A stretch of 64,000 bases of DNA from Paracoccaceae bacterium (lineage in GTDB: Bacteria; Pseudomonadota; Alphaproteobacteria; Rhodobacterales; Rhodobacteraceae): assembly GCA_020832445.1 (NCBI GenBank), contig JAFIEO010000008.1, positions 36,389 through 100,388 of the forward strand, given 5' to 3'. This document shows positions 8,551 through 16,976 of this stretch, piece after piece (position 1 is the stretch's first letter; every line of letters starts with the position of its first letter). The notes under the pieces were generated by a model. The model searched no databases. It was not told the DNA's origin and worked only from the letters and a program-made list of their open reading frames with translations. The translations under genes and the position numbers were made by a program.

Positions 8551-9639
8551 CTACCCGCGCGCACGACGCCGCAACAGCCAGATAAAGAACATACCCCCCA
8601 CAAGGCCGGTCACAATGCCTATGGGCAGGTCTTCGGGGCGCATCAGCGTGCGCGCGACAATATCGGCCCAGACCAGAAAAATGGCACCCACCAGCATCGA
8701 CGCGGGCAACACACGGGCGTTATCCCCGCCCACTGCCAACCGGACGATATGCGGAATCATCAGCCCGACAAACCCGATAACACCGGAAAACGCCACCATC
8801 ACCCCCGTCACCATGGCGGCCACGACAAAGCATGTCAGCCGGAACCGCGCAACCGGAATACCCAGCGTCGATGCGGTTTCATCCCCGATGGTCATGGCGT
8901 TCAGCGACCCCGCCACCGCACGAAACCAGATTGCCGCGCCCGCAAGGATCAATGCAGGCCAGATCAGATGCGCCCATTGCGCCAGCCCCAACCCGCCCAG
9001 CATCCAGAAAATAACCGTATGCGCCGCGCGCGGGTCCCCCAGAAATATCAGCACATTCGCCAGCGCCATCACAATGAACGACACGGCGACCCCTGTCAGC
9101 ACCAGCCGGTCCGCGCTGGTGGCCTGCGCGAAACTGGCAACAGACAGCACCAGAAGGGTTGACGCCAGCGCGCCGATAAAGGCCAGAAGCGGCACTGTCG
9201 CAAGGCCCAGAAACATGCCCGTATGCAACAGCGCCAGAATGGCCCCGAAGGCCGCCCCGGACGAAATGCCCAGCAAATGCGGGTCGGCCAGCGGGTTGCG
9301 TGTGACAGATTGCAGCACCGCCCCCACAAGCGCCAGCCCCGCGCCCACCAATGCCGCCAGAAGCGCGCGCGGCAAACGGATTTCCCACACAATCGCCGCG
9401 CGCCCCGCCGACCAGTCGGGTGTGACCAGCCCCGGCATGACCTTGTTCGCGATCACGCCCCAGACTGTCCCCACGGGGACAGCAACCGCCCCGATGCTGA
9501 CAGCCGCCGAAATGGACAGGACAAGCGCAACCATCCCCACCCCCCATAGCCCCTGCCGCACAGGACGTGCCATAACGGGCATGCGGGTCTTGGCGGCCAG
9601 AACAGGGGCGGCAGTTTCAGGGGTGGGTGTGGTGCGCAT
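8551..9639 (-). CDS. btuC: FecCD-family ABC permease, probable cobalamin transporter BtuC
   Basis: This 362-residue inner-membrane protein has about ten hydrophobic segments and the FecCD hallmarks: RLPRALLAALVGAGLALVGA, the NPLADPHLLGISSGAAFGA loop and GFVGLMIPHIVR near the C-terminus. It would form the translocation pore with the ATPase at 10578-11369 and receive substrate from the binding protein at 9646-10581, six bases upstream. FecCD permeases carry iron-siderophores, haem or cobalamin. The B12 riboswitch heading this operon makes cobalamin or a cobamide precursor the best guess. The Met at residue 20 is an alternative start that would remove a non-hydrophobic N-terminus. Confidence 0.85.
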   Translation of the reverse strand: MRTTPTPETAAPVLAAKTRMPVMARPVRQGLWGVGMVALVLSISAAVSIGAVAVPVGTVWGVIANKVMPGLVTPDWSAGRAAIVWEIRLPRALLAALVGAGLALVGAVLQSVTRNPLADPHLLGISSGAAFGAILALLHTGMFLGLATVPLLAFIGALASTLLVLSVASFAQATSADRLVLTGVAVSFIVMALANVLIFLGDPRAAHTVIFWMLGGLGLAQWAHLIWPALILAGAAIWFRAVAGSLNAMTIGDETASTLGIPVARFRLTCFVVAAMVTGVMVAFSGVIGFVGLMIPHIVRLAVGGDNARVLPASMLVGAIFLVWADIVARTLMRPEDLPIGIVTGLVGGMFFIWLLRRRARG

Positions 9640-9645
9640 GTCAGA

Positions 9646-10581
9646 TCACTCGGGCCAGAACGCGCGGGCCAGGGCGCGGATGGCGCGAATATTGCGCGGC
9701 CCCGGCGTGGCCTCGACATATTCCAGCACGACAAAACGGTCATTCACCACGGCGTCCATATCCGCAAAAGCGGGGTTGGATTTCATGAATTCGATCTTCT
9801 GCCCGGCGGTGACTTCGCCATAATTGACGATGATGATGACTTGGGGATCACGTTCCACCACCGGTTCCCACGCCACGCGGGTCCAAGAACTGTCGACATC
9901 ATCCATGATATTGCGCCCGCCCGCAGCTTCGATCATGGCGGTGGGCATGGCGTAGCGGCCCGCAGTGAAGGGCGTGTCTTCGCCACTGTCATAGACGAAT
10001 ACGCGCAATGGTTCCGCATCAGGAATGGTGGTTGCGATCTGGTCCAGTTCGGCCTGCCAGCCGGTGATCAGGTCATCCGCGCGGTCATCAACACCGAAGA
10101 TCGCACCCAGATTGCGGATGTCATTGAACATGTCGTCAATCGCCACACCATCACGCGGCATGATGTGAATGCAGCTTTCGGTCAGTTCATATACTGCAAT
10201 CCCAAAGGGTTGCAGCGTGTCGGGCGTTACCTCTCCACCCACGCGCATGCCGTAATTCCAGCCCGCAAACCAGAAATCCAGATCAGCGCCGATCAGCACT
10301 TCGCGCGTGGGGTAGCGCTCGGACAGTTCGGGCAATTCGCCGATATCGGCGCGGATTTCTTCATCCAGTTTGTTCCAGCCCGAAATGCCGGTATACCCCA
10401 CCATCCGGTCATGCAGGCCAAGAACCAGCATCATTTCTGTCAGGTTCACGTCATTGGATGCGGCGCGTTCGGGGGGCGCGTCAAACGTCACCTCTCGGTC
10501 GCAGCTTTGCACGGTGACAGGGTGGGCCAATGCGGGTGCGGCAAATGCCGTGGCCAGCAGGGCAAGGGGAAGGGATTTCAT
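9646..10581 (-). CDS. btuF: Periplasmic binding protein of the B12-type ABC transporter
   Basis: This 311-residue protein has a clear Sec signal peptide (MKSLPLALLATAFAAPALA, cleavage after ALA) and the two-lobed fold of class III binding proteins. Visible features are PERAASNDVNLTEMMLVLGL near the start and WEPVVERDPQVIIIVN near the end. The class binds siderophores, haem or cobalamin. It overlaps the upstream ATPase gene by 4 bases and is followed 6 bases later by the permease, so the three are one transcription unit under the cobalamin riboswitch. B12 as ligand is inferred from that control; an iron-siderophore ligand is the alternative. Confidence 0.83.
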   Translation of the reverse strand: MKSLPLALLATAFAAPALAHPVTVQSCDREVTFDAPPERAASNDVNLTEMMLVLGLHDRMVGYTGISGWNKLDEEIRADIGELPELSERYPTREVLIGADLDFWFAGWNYGMRVGGEVTPDTLQPFGIAVYELTESCIHIMPRDGVAIDDMFNDIRNLGAIFGVDDRADDLITGWQAELDQIATTIPDAEPLRVFVYDSGEDTPFTAGRYAMPTAMIEAAGGRNIMDDVDSSWTRVAWEPVVERDPQVIIIVNYGEVTAGQKIEFMKSNPAFADMDAVVNDRFVVLEYVEATPGPRNIRAIRALARAFWPE

Positions 10582-11369
10582 GCGCGTCTCTCCTGTTGCA
10601 TGTCATCAAATAGGGAAAAGTCGAACTGGGCGGGGCCGCGCGGGTGCGCATGCACACCGAAGGCACGCGCGATCAATTCAGGGGTCAGCACCTGCGCCAC
10701 AGGGCCAAACGCCAGCGGCTGGCCATCTTTCAGAACCAGCAGGTCATCGGCAAACCCCTGCACCAGATTAAGGTCATGCAAGGATGCCACAACCGTCGCG
10801 CCAAGCCCGCGCACCAGCCGCAGCACTTCCAGCTGATGGCGAATGTCCAGATGGTTGGTTGGTTCATCCAGCACAATAAGCCCCGGTTCCTGCGCAAGCG
10901 CGCGGGCCACCATGACGCGCTGACGCTCGCCGCCGGACAGCGTGCCAAAGGGGCGCAAGGCAAAATCCTGCAAACTCAGGCGTTCCAGCGCATGCCCGAC
11001 AATATGGGCATCCTGTGCGGACGGGCCGGACAGCGCGCGGCGATGCGGCGCGCGGCCAAGGGCCACAATTTCCGCCACGGTCAGGGCAAAATCCGTGGGC
11101 TGTTCCTGCAACACAGCCGCCACGCGCTGCGCCACGGCACGCGCAGGCATGGCGTGAATATCCTGCCCGTCCAGCAGCACACGCCCCGATTGCGGTTTGT
11201 GAAACCGGTAGATCAGCCGCAGCAGGGTTGACTTGCCCGCCCCATTCGCGCCCAGCACGCCCAACACGCGGCCAGCGCCAAGGGTCAGGCTGACCGGGTC
11301 CAGAATGCCCGACCCCCAGCACACCTGTTCCAGTGCCAGCGCAGCGGGTGGCGGCGCAGGGCAACTCAT
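10578..11369 (-). CDS. btuD: ABC transporter ATPase, probable BtuD
   Basis: This 263-residue ATPase has Walker A GANGAGKS at about residues 40-47, signature LSGGERQR and Walker B LIVLDEPTNHLD, all typical of FecE/BtuD. It energises the FecCD permease encoded downstream. I chose the ATG at 11369 because it overlaps the stop of the upstream Cys-rich gene in an ATGA arrangement and puts the first strand at the right distance from Walker A. A longer in-frame extension to 11465 lies entirely within that upstream gene and is unlikely. It is the second gene of the riboswitch-controlled operon. Confidence 0.88.
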   Translation of the reverse strand: MSCPAPPPAALALEQVCWGSGILDPVSLTLGAGRVLGVLGANGAGKSTLLRLIYRFHKPQSGRVLLDGQDIHAMPARAVAQRVAAVLQEQPTDFALTVAEIVALGRAPHRRALSGPSAQDAHIVGHALERLSLQDFALRPFGTLSGGERQRVMVARALAQEPGLIVLDEPTNHLDIRHQLEVLRLVRGLGATVVASLHDLNLVQGFADDLLVLKDGQPLAFGPVAQVLTPELIARAFGVHAHPRGPAQFDFSLFDDMQQERRA

Positions 11370-11650
11370 TGCAGGGTCTGCGCGACAACGCGCCCTTGCA
11401 ACAACACCTGATCCGCACCGGCAAGTTCCAGTTCCCCTGCGGTTGCGCGCCAGTTCAGCACGCACCGGTCACAGGCGTGGCATTCGGTAAAGACAACCTG
11501 CCCGTCCATATCGGGCATCGTGCCCGTCACCTTGCGCGCCGCACCCAGTGACATGGACAAGTGCTGCAAGAATGCCAGCCCTGCAAGGCAGGGGCCGGAA
11601 CGGCTGGCACATCGCGCACATGTCGTCAGGTCAAATGTGTCGTGATACAT
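11366..11650 (-). CDS. Cys-rich small protein, first gene of the B12-uptake operon
   Basis: This 94-residue protein is not one I can name. It contains two Cys clusters: CARCASRSGPC near residues 11-21 and CHACDRC near 57-63, six or seven cysteines in all, which suggests a metal- or Fe-S-binding fold. The arrangement is superficially like thioredoxin-like ferredoxins or the DUF1636 metal-binding family, but I would not assign it. It is the first full-length gene downstream of the cobalamin riboswitch and overlaps the ATPase by 4 bases. A role in metal or cobamide handling is inference from position. Its ribosome site AGGGGA lies inside a perfect hairpin at 11656-11677. Confidence 0.65.
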   Translation of the reverse strand: MYHDTFDLTTCARCASRSGPCLAGLAFLQHLSMSLGAARKVTGTMPDMDGQVVFTECHACDRCVLNWRATAGELELAGADQVLLQGRVVAQTLQ

Positions 11651-11723
11651 GTCGTCCCCTGCTGGTTATAGCAGGGGCGCAGGCGTGGTATTCGCGCCTT
11701 ACGCAAGACAGCGCAATCGTCAT
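11631..11723 (-). CDS. Candidate 30-codon leader ORF downstream of the cobalamin riboswitch
   Basis: The strongest Shine-Dalgarno in the region, GGAGGAGGG (11735-11727), is followed by CATATG with ATG at 11723. The reading frame runs 30 codons (MTIALSCVRREYHACAPAI...) to TGA at 11633-11631, overlapping the start of the Cys-rich gene by 20 bases in another frame. A ribosome translating it would pass through the hairpin that masks the next ribosome site. Whether it is translated is unproven; the strong site could otherwise be a relic of an alternative start. Confidence 0.35.
   Translation of the reverse strand: MTIALSCVRREYHACAPAITSRGRHVSRHI
11656..11677 (-). promoter_or_regulatory. Hairpin sequestering the ribosome binding site of the Cys-rich gene
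   Basis: On the minus strand a perfect 8-bp stem CCCCTGCT/AGCAGGGG with loop ATAACC ends five bases before ATG 11650. The 3' arm contains the only plausible Shine-Dalgarno (AGGGG), so the folded hairpin should block initiation. Confidence 0.55.
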
Positions 11724-11765
11724 ATGCCCTCCTCCGGACACCCCGCCCGGGTTCGTGTTTCGGTT

Positions 11766-11938
11766 AAGATGGCAGGTCTCCTGGCTCGCGGTTTGTGTGT
11801 TTCCCCGCCTTCCCGAACCAGCTGGTCCAGTGGCATGAAGGGGGACACACCGCTTACAGTTGCGGGGGCAGCACCGGAATAAGAGAGGATCTTCTCTGCA
11901 CCGGTTTCCCTATTCTCCCGACAGGTATCGGGCACCAT
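11766..11938 (-). promoter_or_regulatory. Cobalamin (adenosylcobalamin-class) riboswitch
   Basis: Read on the minus strand, the region shows the conserved cobalamin-riboswitch blocks in order: GGTGCC, GGGAA, CCGGTG, GCTGCCCCCGCAACTGTAA, GCCACTG, GGGAAGGC, and the B12 box AGCCAGGAGACCTGCC (complement at 11771-11786). It lies 115 bases upstream of the Cys-rich gene and so controls the uptake operon at 8551-11650. There is no obvious terminator hairpin with a T-run below the B12 box, while a strong ribosome site lies about 30 bases downstream. Translational control is therefore more likely than attenuation. Confidence 0.95.
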
Positions 11939-12073
11939 CTGGATATTCGCCTAGCCGAACGGCGCGCGGCGTTCAACATTTTTCTTTGGGCGCATCGTCA
12001 TATTCACAACCCCGGTCTATTCTGTCGGGTGGGTGATCCATGCGTGCTGATATGCGGCATGCGGCATGCCCCC

Positions 12074-13183
12074 TTAGAACGGTTCTTCGATGGTATGCGC
12101 GGCTATCCCTTGCGCGGCGGCCGACTGCTGCGGTTGCATAAGCAGCATTTCCAGACTTGCATCCAGTTCAGCTTTGGGAATGTCGCGCGCGATGATCACA
12201 ATGCGGCTGGTGCTTTCGCCCTCGCGCCAGTTCTGTAGGGGAACCGGCGGTTCGAATATATGCTGCACGCCATGAAACACAAACGGCTTGGGCACGCCCT
12301 GCAAATGCACAATGCCCTTCAGGCGCAGAATATTACTGCCCTTCAGGGCAATCAGCGTATCCAGCCAGAAGTCGAACACCTCAACAGCGATCGGGTCTTC
12401 AAGCGTGATCGACGCGGTTGATATCCGGTCGTCACTGGCATGGTGCGACGGGGCGATCTGGCCAATCGGCGCCTGTGCCTTGGCTGTGCTAAGGCCGGAA
12501 ACACCGGCAAGGGGATCTGCGCCAGGGCCTGCCAGCCAGTTCAACGCCTGATCAGGTGTAACCGCGCTGGACCCAAGCCCCAACCCCCACAGCACGCCCG
12601 GGGCCACGGCCCCCTTGTTTGCACCAATGCGCGGGGCGGTCCGGTTCAACTGGTCCAGCCGCCTGTTCAACCTATCCAGTGCAGCGCCATCAACAAGGTC
12701 ACGCTTGCTTAGGACGATGCAATCCGCCATCGCGACTTGGGCCTGCGCCTCGGCATGGGCGTTCAGGGTGTCCACGCCCAGCACGGCATCCACCACTGTC
12801 ACAACCCCGTCCAGCGCATAATTCGGTGCAAGAACAGGATCGACCATAAGCGTATGATAGATGGGGCCGGGATCGGCCAGTCCTGTGGTTTCGATCACCA
12901 CACGGTCAAACGGCAATTCCCCCCGCGCCCGCCGCGCCAGAAGCGAAATCAGCGTTTTGGACAGATCGCCGCGGATGGTGCAGCAAATACACCCTGCGGG
13001 CATCAGCACAACATCTTCGGCGGCTTCCTCTATCAGGTCATGATCAAGGCCCGCTTCGCCGAATTCATTGACCACAACGGCCACGCGGCCCGCATGGGCA
13101 TCATGCAACAGGCGGTTCAGCAAGGTGGTCTTGCCAGCCCCCAAAAAGCCGGTCAGCAAGGTAACGGGGATACGGTCATTCAT
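12074..13183 (-). CDS. CobW/COG0523-family GTPase, probable zinc metallochaperone
   Basis: This 369-residue protein has the P-loop GFLGAGKTT (12-20), the metal-binding GCICC motif (64-68), SKRDLVD as guanine-specificity region and a C-terminal CobW-C domain. COG0523 proteins hand metals to client enzymes; subgroups serve cobalt (CobW), zinc (ZNG1/YjiA/ZigA) or iron. The perfect Zur-like palindrome at 13231-13247, 48 bases upstream, points to zinc starvation control, so a zinc chaperone is more likely than a cobalamin-synthesis CobW. The cobalamin riboswitch downstream belongs to the next operon. ATG 13183 was chosen because the P-loop then begins at the normal position; the 39 codons upstream cover the operator. 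Confidence 0.88.
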   Translation of the reverse strand: MNDRIPVTLLTGFLGAGKTTLLNRLLHDAHAGRVAVVVNEFGEAGLDHDLIEEAAEDVVLMPAGCICCTIRGDLSKTLISLLARRARGELPFDRVVIETTGLADPGPIYHTLMVDPVLAPNYALDGVVTVVDAVLGVDTLNAHAEAQAQVAMADCIVLSKRDLVDGAALDRLNRRLDQLNRTAPRIGANKGAVAPGVLWGLGLGSSAVTPDQALNWLAGPGADPLAGVSGLSTAKAQAPIGQIAPSHHASDDRISTASITLEDPIAVEVFDFWLDTLIALKGSNILRLKGIVHLQGVPKPFVFHGVQHIFEPPVPLQNWREGESTSRIVIIARDIPKAELDASLEMLLMQPQQSAAAQGIAAHTIEEPF

Positions 13184-13511
13184 ACGATGTCTGGCTTTCG
13201 GAACAGGGTGGAACGGGTGGTAATTTCGGCATGTTATAATATAACATTTAAACCTGCAAGACCGTCTGGCCCCGGACAGGCCCTTCTGCACTGTCGCCAT
13301 GGCGCGCCGTGCAGTGGCACATCAACGCCGCGCGGCGCGGCCAATTTCACCCGAAGGTATCGCATTCTTCAGGTGCTTATGCCAAAAAGCCGGTATTCCT
13401 GCGCAATTAAAGGAAGCGACAGAATGTTCAGCCCCAAGGGTTTCAGCGTGTTATCTGCCTGCAACGGGTCGGGCTGCGGCAAATGACACAACTTACAGGC
13501 GGATTTTTGTG
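13184..13511. other. Intergenic region between divergent cobW-like gene and rfbC
   Basis: This 328-base stretch separates two divergent genes. Next to the cobW-like start it carries the Zur-like palindrome at 13231-13247 embedded in an AT-rich patch, the likely promoter for the minus-strand gene. The remaining 260 bases before rfbC contain no recognisable RNA, terminator or gene. An in-frame extension of rfbC runs through it but has no ribosome site and no family similarity. Confidence 0.5.
13231..13247. promoter_or_regulatory. Zur-like operator
   Basis: ATGTTATA-A-TATAACAT is a perfect 8-bp inverted repeat around one central base. It contains the GTTATnnnATAAC core typical of Zur boxes. It lies 48 bases upstream of the cobW-like ATG, where a repressor would block transcription when zinc is ample. 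Confidence 0.75.
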
Positions 13512-14066
13512 ATGCAGATTCGTGCTTTGGCCATCGATGGTGTGCTGCTGATCCAACCCCGACGGTTCGGGGATGCCCGCGGCTGGTTTTGCGAGACATG
13601 GAACCCCCGCGCATTACGCGCCGCAGGGGCCAGCTTGCCGGATTTTGTGCAGGACAATCACAGCTATTCGGCCCCGCGCCATACATTGCGCGGGTTGCAT
13701 TACCAGCGCCCCCCGCATGCGCAGGACAAACTGGTGCGCTGCACACGTGGGGTTATTCTGGATGTGGCGGTTGATGTGCGCGCAGGATCGCCCAGCTATG
13801 GGCAATGGGTCACCGAAGAATTGTCAGCCGAAAATGGCGCGCAGCTGTTCATACCAAAGGGGTTCCTGCACGGCTTTCTGACCCTGACAGATGATTGCGA
13901 AGTGCAGTATAAATGCTCGGACTATTACGCGCCGGACTGTGACGGGTCGGTGCGGTGGGACAGCGTTGGGGTTGACTGGGGCACGGATGCGCCGGTGCTG
14001 TCGGACAAGGACGCGCAGGCGGTGGCGTTCGGGCAGTTTGAAACACCTTTTCAGTATGAAGGTTAG
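13512..14066 (+). CDS. rfbC: dTDP-4-dehydrorhamnose 3,5-epimerase
   Basis: This 184-residue protein is the usual length for RmlC, a cytosolic cupin-fold epimerase performing the third step of dTDP-L-rhamnose synthesis. The motifs RRFGDARGWFCETW, QDNHSYS, the catalytic-His loop TLRGLHYQ and IPKGFLHGFLTL are all present. ATG 13512 begins directly at the first conserved strand (MQIRALAIDGVLLI); longer forms upstream are not supported. It is the first gene of a compact rfbCBDA operon, three bases before rfbB. The product feeds rhamnose into surface polysaccharide, but no glycosyltransferase is in the window. Confidence 0.95.
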   Translation: MQIRALAIDGVLLIQPRRFGDARGWFCETWNPRALRAAGASLPDFVQDNHSYSAPRHTLRGLHYQRPPHAQDKLVRCTRGVILDVAVDVRAGSPSYGQWVTEELSAENGAQLFIPKGFLHGFLTLTDDCEVQYKCSDYYAPDCDGSVRWDSVGVDWGTDAPVLSDKDAQAVAFGQFETPFQYEG

Positions 14067-14069
14067 GCC

Positions 14070-15113
14070 ATGAAATTGCTTGTTACAGGGGGCGCGGGGT
14101 TTATCGGGTCGGCGGTGGTGCGGCTGGCCGTGGGGCGCGGGCATAGCGTGGTCAATCTGGATGCTCGGACCTATGCCGCCTGTCTGGACAATGTGGCAAG
14201 CGTGGCGGACAGCCCGCTTTATGCGTTTGAACACGCCGATATCCGCGACCGCGCCGCGCTGGACCGTATTTTCGCGGCGCACCAGCCGGATGCGGTGATG
14301 CATCTGGCCGCCGAATCCCATGTCGACCGGTCCATCGACGGGCCAGGGGATTTTATTTCGACCAATGTGACCGGCACCTACGCGCTGCTGGAAGCCGCGC
14401 GCGCCCATTGGGATGCGCAGGGGCGGCCCGACAGTTTCCGGTTTCACCATATCAGCACGGATGAGGTGTTCGGCAGCCTTGGCGCGACAGGCCAGTTTAC
14501 CGAAGAAACGCCCTATGACCCGCGCAGCCCCTATTCCGCGTCGAAAGCGGCCAGTGACCATCTGGTGCAGGCATGGCACCACACCTATGGCCTGCCGGTT
14601 GTGCTGACGAATTGTTCCAACAATTACGGCCCGATCCATTTCCCTGAAAAGCTGATCCCTGTCATCATTCTGAACGCGCTGGCGGGCAAGCCCCTGCCGA
14701 TTTACGGCGACGGGTCCAATGTGCGCGACTGGCTGTATGTCGAAGATCACGCAGATGCGCTGCTGCTGGTGCTGACGCGGGGTGCAGTGGGGCGCAGCTA
14801 TAATATCGGCGGCGAGAATGAGCGCAGCAATCTGGAACTGGTGCGCACGCTTTGCGCGATCCTTGACGACAAGCGCCCCAAACCGCAGGGCAGCTATGCC
14901 GACCAGATCACGTTTGTAACGGACCGCCCCGGTCATGACGCGCGCTATGCGATTGACCCTGCGCGCATTCGGGACGAATTGGGCTGGCGCCCGTCGGTCA
15001 CGGTGGAAGAAGGGCTGGCGCGCACAGTGGACTGGTATCTGGCAAATGAAGGCTGGTGGCGGCCCTTGCAGACGCGCCATGGTGTGGGCCAGCGGCTGGG
15101 GGTGCGCGCATGA
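14070..15113 (+). CDS. rfbB: dTDP-glucose 4,6-dehydratase
   Basis: This 347-residue short-chain-dehydrogenase-family enzyme performs the second step of dTDP-L-rhamnose synthesis, converting dTDP-glucose to the 4-keto-6-deoxy sugar with a bound NAD. It shows the NAD motif [11 protein letters not shown] at the N-terminus, [12 protein letters not shown], the STDEVFG active-site stretch with the catalytic Asp-Glu pair, and the [10 protein letters not shown] motif with the Tyr-Lys dyad. NCSNNYGP follows as expected. It overlaps the start of rfbD by 4 bases. Confidence 0.97.
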   Translation: MKLLVTGGAGFIGSAVVRLAVGRGHSVVNLDARTYAACLDNVASVADSPLYAFEHADIRDRAALDRIFAAHQPDAVMHLAAESHVDRSIDGPGDFISTNVTGTYALLEAARAHWDAQGRPDSFRFHHISTDEVFGSLGATGQFTEETPYDPRSPYSASKAASDHLVQAWHHTYGLPVVLTNCSNNYGPIHFPEKLIPVIILNALAGKPLPIYGDGSNVRDWLYVEDHADALLLVLTRGAVGRSYNIGGENERSNLELVRTLCAILDDKRPKPQGSYADQITFVTDRPGHDARYAIDPARIRDELGWRPSVTVEEGLARTVDWYLANEGWWRPLQTRHGVGQRLGVRA

Positions 15114-15958
15114 TCCTTGTTTTCGGGCACACCGGACAAGTCGCGCGTGAACTGGCGCGGCTGGTCCCTGATGCCGCGTATCTGGGCCGCGATCAGGCCG
15201 ATCTGTCCGACCCCGAAGCCTGCGCGGCGGCCATCCGCGCCCATAACCCGCGCGCCGTCATCAACGCCGCCGCCTATACGGCTGTTGACCGCGCCGAAGA
15301 TCAGGAAGCGCTGGCGGCTTATATCAACGGCGCGGCCCCTGCGGCCATGGCGCGCGAATGTGCGGCGATGGCAGTGCCGTTTGTGCATATCTCGACCGAT
15401 TATGTGTTTGATGGCGCGGGCACGACCCCGTTTGCGCCAGACCACCCGCCAGCGCCCCTTGGGGCCTATGGGCGCACCAAGCTGATGGGCGAGCAAGGCG
15501 TGCAGGCCGCAGGCGGGGCCTATGCAATATTGCGCACATCATGGGTCTTTTCATGCCATGGCAACAATTTCGTGCGCACGATGTTGCGGCTGGGGGCGGA
15601 ACGCGACAGCTTGCGCGTGGTGGCCGACCAGATTGGCGGGCCAACGCCCGCGCGCGCCATTGCGCAGGCCTGCATCAGCATTGCCGCGCAGTTGCGCGAT
15701 GCCCCCGAAAAATCGGGCATCTATCATTTCAGCGGCGCGCCGGACACAAGCTGGGCCGGATTCGCCCGCGAGATCATGGCGCGCGCCGGACTGGACTGCC
15801 GGATCGACGAGATTACGACCAGCGACTACCCGACCCCGGCACAACGCCCGCCCAATTCACGGCTGGAGTGTAGCAGCCTGTCCACATTCGGGCTGGAACG
15901 GCCCGACTGGCGGCAAGGTCTGGCAGATGTATTGACGGAATTGAAAGGCACGCCATGA
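15110..15958 (+). CDS. rfbD: dTDP-4-dehydrorhamnose reductase
   Basis: This 282-residue NAD(P)H-dependent reductase catalyses the last step, giving dTDP-L-rhamnose. The nucleotide motif [10 protein letters not shown] is at residues 6-15, [14 protein letters not shown] and STDYVFDG follow, and the Tyr-Lys dyad is in [12 protein letters not shown] 15110 forms an ATGA overlap with the rfbB stop, which decides the start against an upstream in-frame Met inside rfbB. The gene in turn overlaps rfbA by 4 bases, so all four enzymes are probably made together. Confidence 0.96.
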   Translation: MILVFGHTGQVARELARLVPDAAYLGRDQADLSDPEACAAAIRAHNPRAVINAAAYTAVDRAEDQEALAAYINGAAPAAMARECAAMAVPFVHISTDYVFDGAGTTPFAPDHPPAPLGAYGRTKLMGEQGVQAAGGAYAILRTSWVFSCHGNNFVRTMLRLGAERDSLRVVADQIGGPTPARAIAQACISIAAQLRDAPEKSGIYHFSGAPDTSWAGFAREIMARAGLDCRIDEITTSDYPTPAQRPPNSRLECSSLSTFGLERPDWRQGLADVLTELKGTP

Positions 15959-16839
15959 CGCAGCGCAAAGGGATTATTCTGGCAGGCGGCACCGGATCGC
16001 GGCTGTGGCCCATAACCATGGGCGTGTCCAAGCAGCTTTTGCCGCTATATGACAAGCCGATGATCTATTACCCGCTGTCGGTGCTAATGCTGTCGGGCAT
16101 CCGCGAGATTGCGATTATCACCACCCCCGACGATCAGGCCCAGTTCCAGCGCTTGCTGGGCGATGGCGGCCAATGGGGGCTGGAATTTACATGGATCACG
16201 CAAGCCAGCCCCGACGGGCTTGCACAAGCCTATCTGCTGGCCGAGGGGTTTCTGGCAGGCGCGCCGTCGCTGATGGTGCTGGGCGACAATATCTTTTTCG
16301 GGCACGGGTTCCCCGAAATGATGGCACGCGCCGATGCGCAGGAAACCGGCGGCACGGTGTTTGGCTACCGCGTGGCGGACCCTGAACGCTATGGCGTGGT
16401 GGATTTTGATGAAACCGGCCGCGTGCGGTCGATCATTGAAAAGCCTGAAATCCCGCCATCGAACTATGCCGTAACGGGGCTTTATTGCCTTGATGGAACA
16501 GCGCCCGCGAAAGCCGCACAGGTCATCCCGTCCGCGCGCGGAGAGCTGGAGATTACCAGCCTGCTGGAAATCTATCTGGCGCAAGGCGCGCTGTCGGTTG
16601 AAACCATGGGGCGCGGCTATGCATGGCTGGACACGGGCACGCATGACAGCCTGCTGGATGCCGCCAATTTTGTGCGCACGCTGCAACTGCGCCAAGGTCT
16701 GCAAATCGGCTGCCCCGAAGAAATCAGCTTTCAGCAAGGCTGGATTTCGCGCGCACAACTGGAACAGCAGGCGAACCGGCTGATGAAAAGCGGCTATGGC
16801 GAATACCTGAAAACGCTGTTGCTGCGCCCGGGCGACTGA
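15955..16839 (+). CDS. rfbA: Glucose-1-phosphate thymidylyltransferase
   Basis: This 294-residue nucleotidyltransferase makes dTDP-glucose from dTTP and glucose-1-phosphate, the entry step of the rhamnose pathway. The nucleotide-binding signature LAGGTGSRLWP and the KQLLPLYDKPMIYYPLS stretch are typical of RmlA, as are VLGDNIFFGHG and AWLDTGTHDSLLDA. Length matches the family (about 290). It is the last gene of the operon, and a GC-rich hairpin follows 8 bases after its stop. Confidence 0.97.
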   Translation: MTQRKGIILAGGTGSRLWPITMGVSKQLLPLYDKPMIYYPLSVLMLSGIREIAIITTPDDQAQFQRLLGDGGQWGLEFTWITQASPDGLAQAYLLAEGFLAGAPSLMVLGDNIFFGHGFPEMMARADAQETGGTVFGYRVADPERYGVVDFDETGRVRSIIEKPEIPPSNYAVTGLYCLDGTAPAKAAQVIPSARGELEITSLLEIYLAQGALSVETMGRGYAWLDTGTHDSLLDAANFVRTLQLRQGLQIGCPEEISFQQGWISRAQLEQQANRLMKSGYGEYLKTLLLRPGD

Positions 16840-16846
16840 ATGCCGC

Positions 16847-16866
16847 GCAGGCCCCTGCCGGCCTGC
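16847..16866 (+). terminator. Hairpin downstream of rfbA
   Basis: A perfect 7-bp stem GCAGGCC/GGCCTGC with a 6-base loop starts eight bases after the rfbA stop. It is followed by AATTAGA rather than a T-run, so it may slow or protect the transcript end rather than act as a full intrinsic terminator. Confidence 0.45.
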
Positions 16867-16868
16867 AA

Positions 16869-16976
16869 TTAGAGCATGTCACGTTCATTCGCATTCACGA
16901 GATATGCTCTAACTTATTGATTTCGCATGTTCGAGAAGCTCAAAACCGGTTCCCACTTTTGAGCAACATGCGCTAA
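16869..16976. repeat. MITE-like alphaproteobacterial intergenic repeat
   Basis: The 108-base element has near-identical inverted ends, TTAGAGCATGT and ACATGCGCTAA (10 of 11 positions pair as an inverted repeat). Inside are two stem-loops: AGAGCAT/ATGCTCT (16871-16877, 16903-16909), and a double stem CGCATGTT/AACATGCG with GCTCAAAA/TTTTGAGC (16924-16972). The loop holds CCGGTTCCCAC; the AAAACCGGTTCCCACTTTT core is common in short repeats of Rhizobiales and related genomes. The right end supplies the TAG stop codon of the GntR gene. Confidence 0.7.

Noticed and set aside
12056..12070. GGCATG-CGG-CATGCC hairpin after the CobW-like gene
   Set aside because: A 6-bp stem with no T-run is too weak to call a terminator, and similar GC palindromes are frequent at this base composition.
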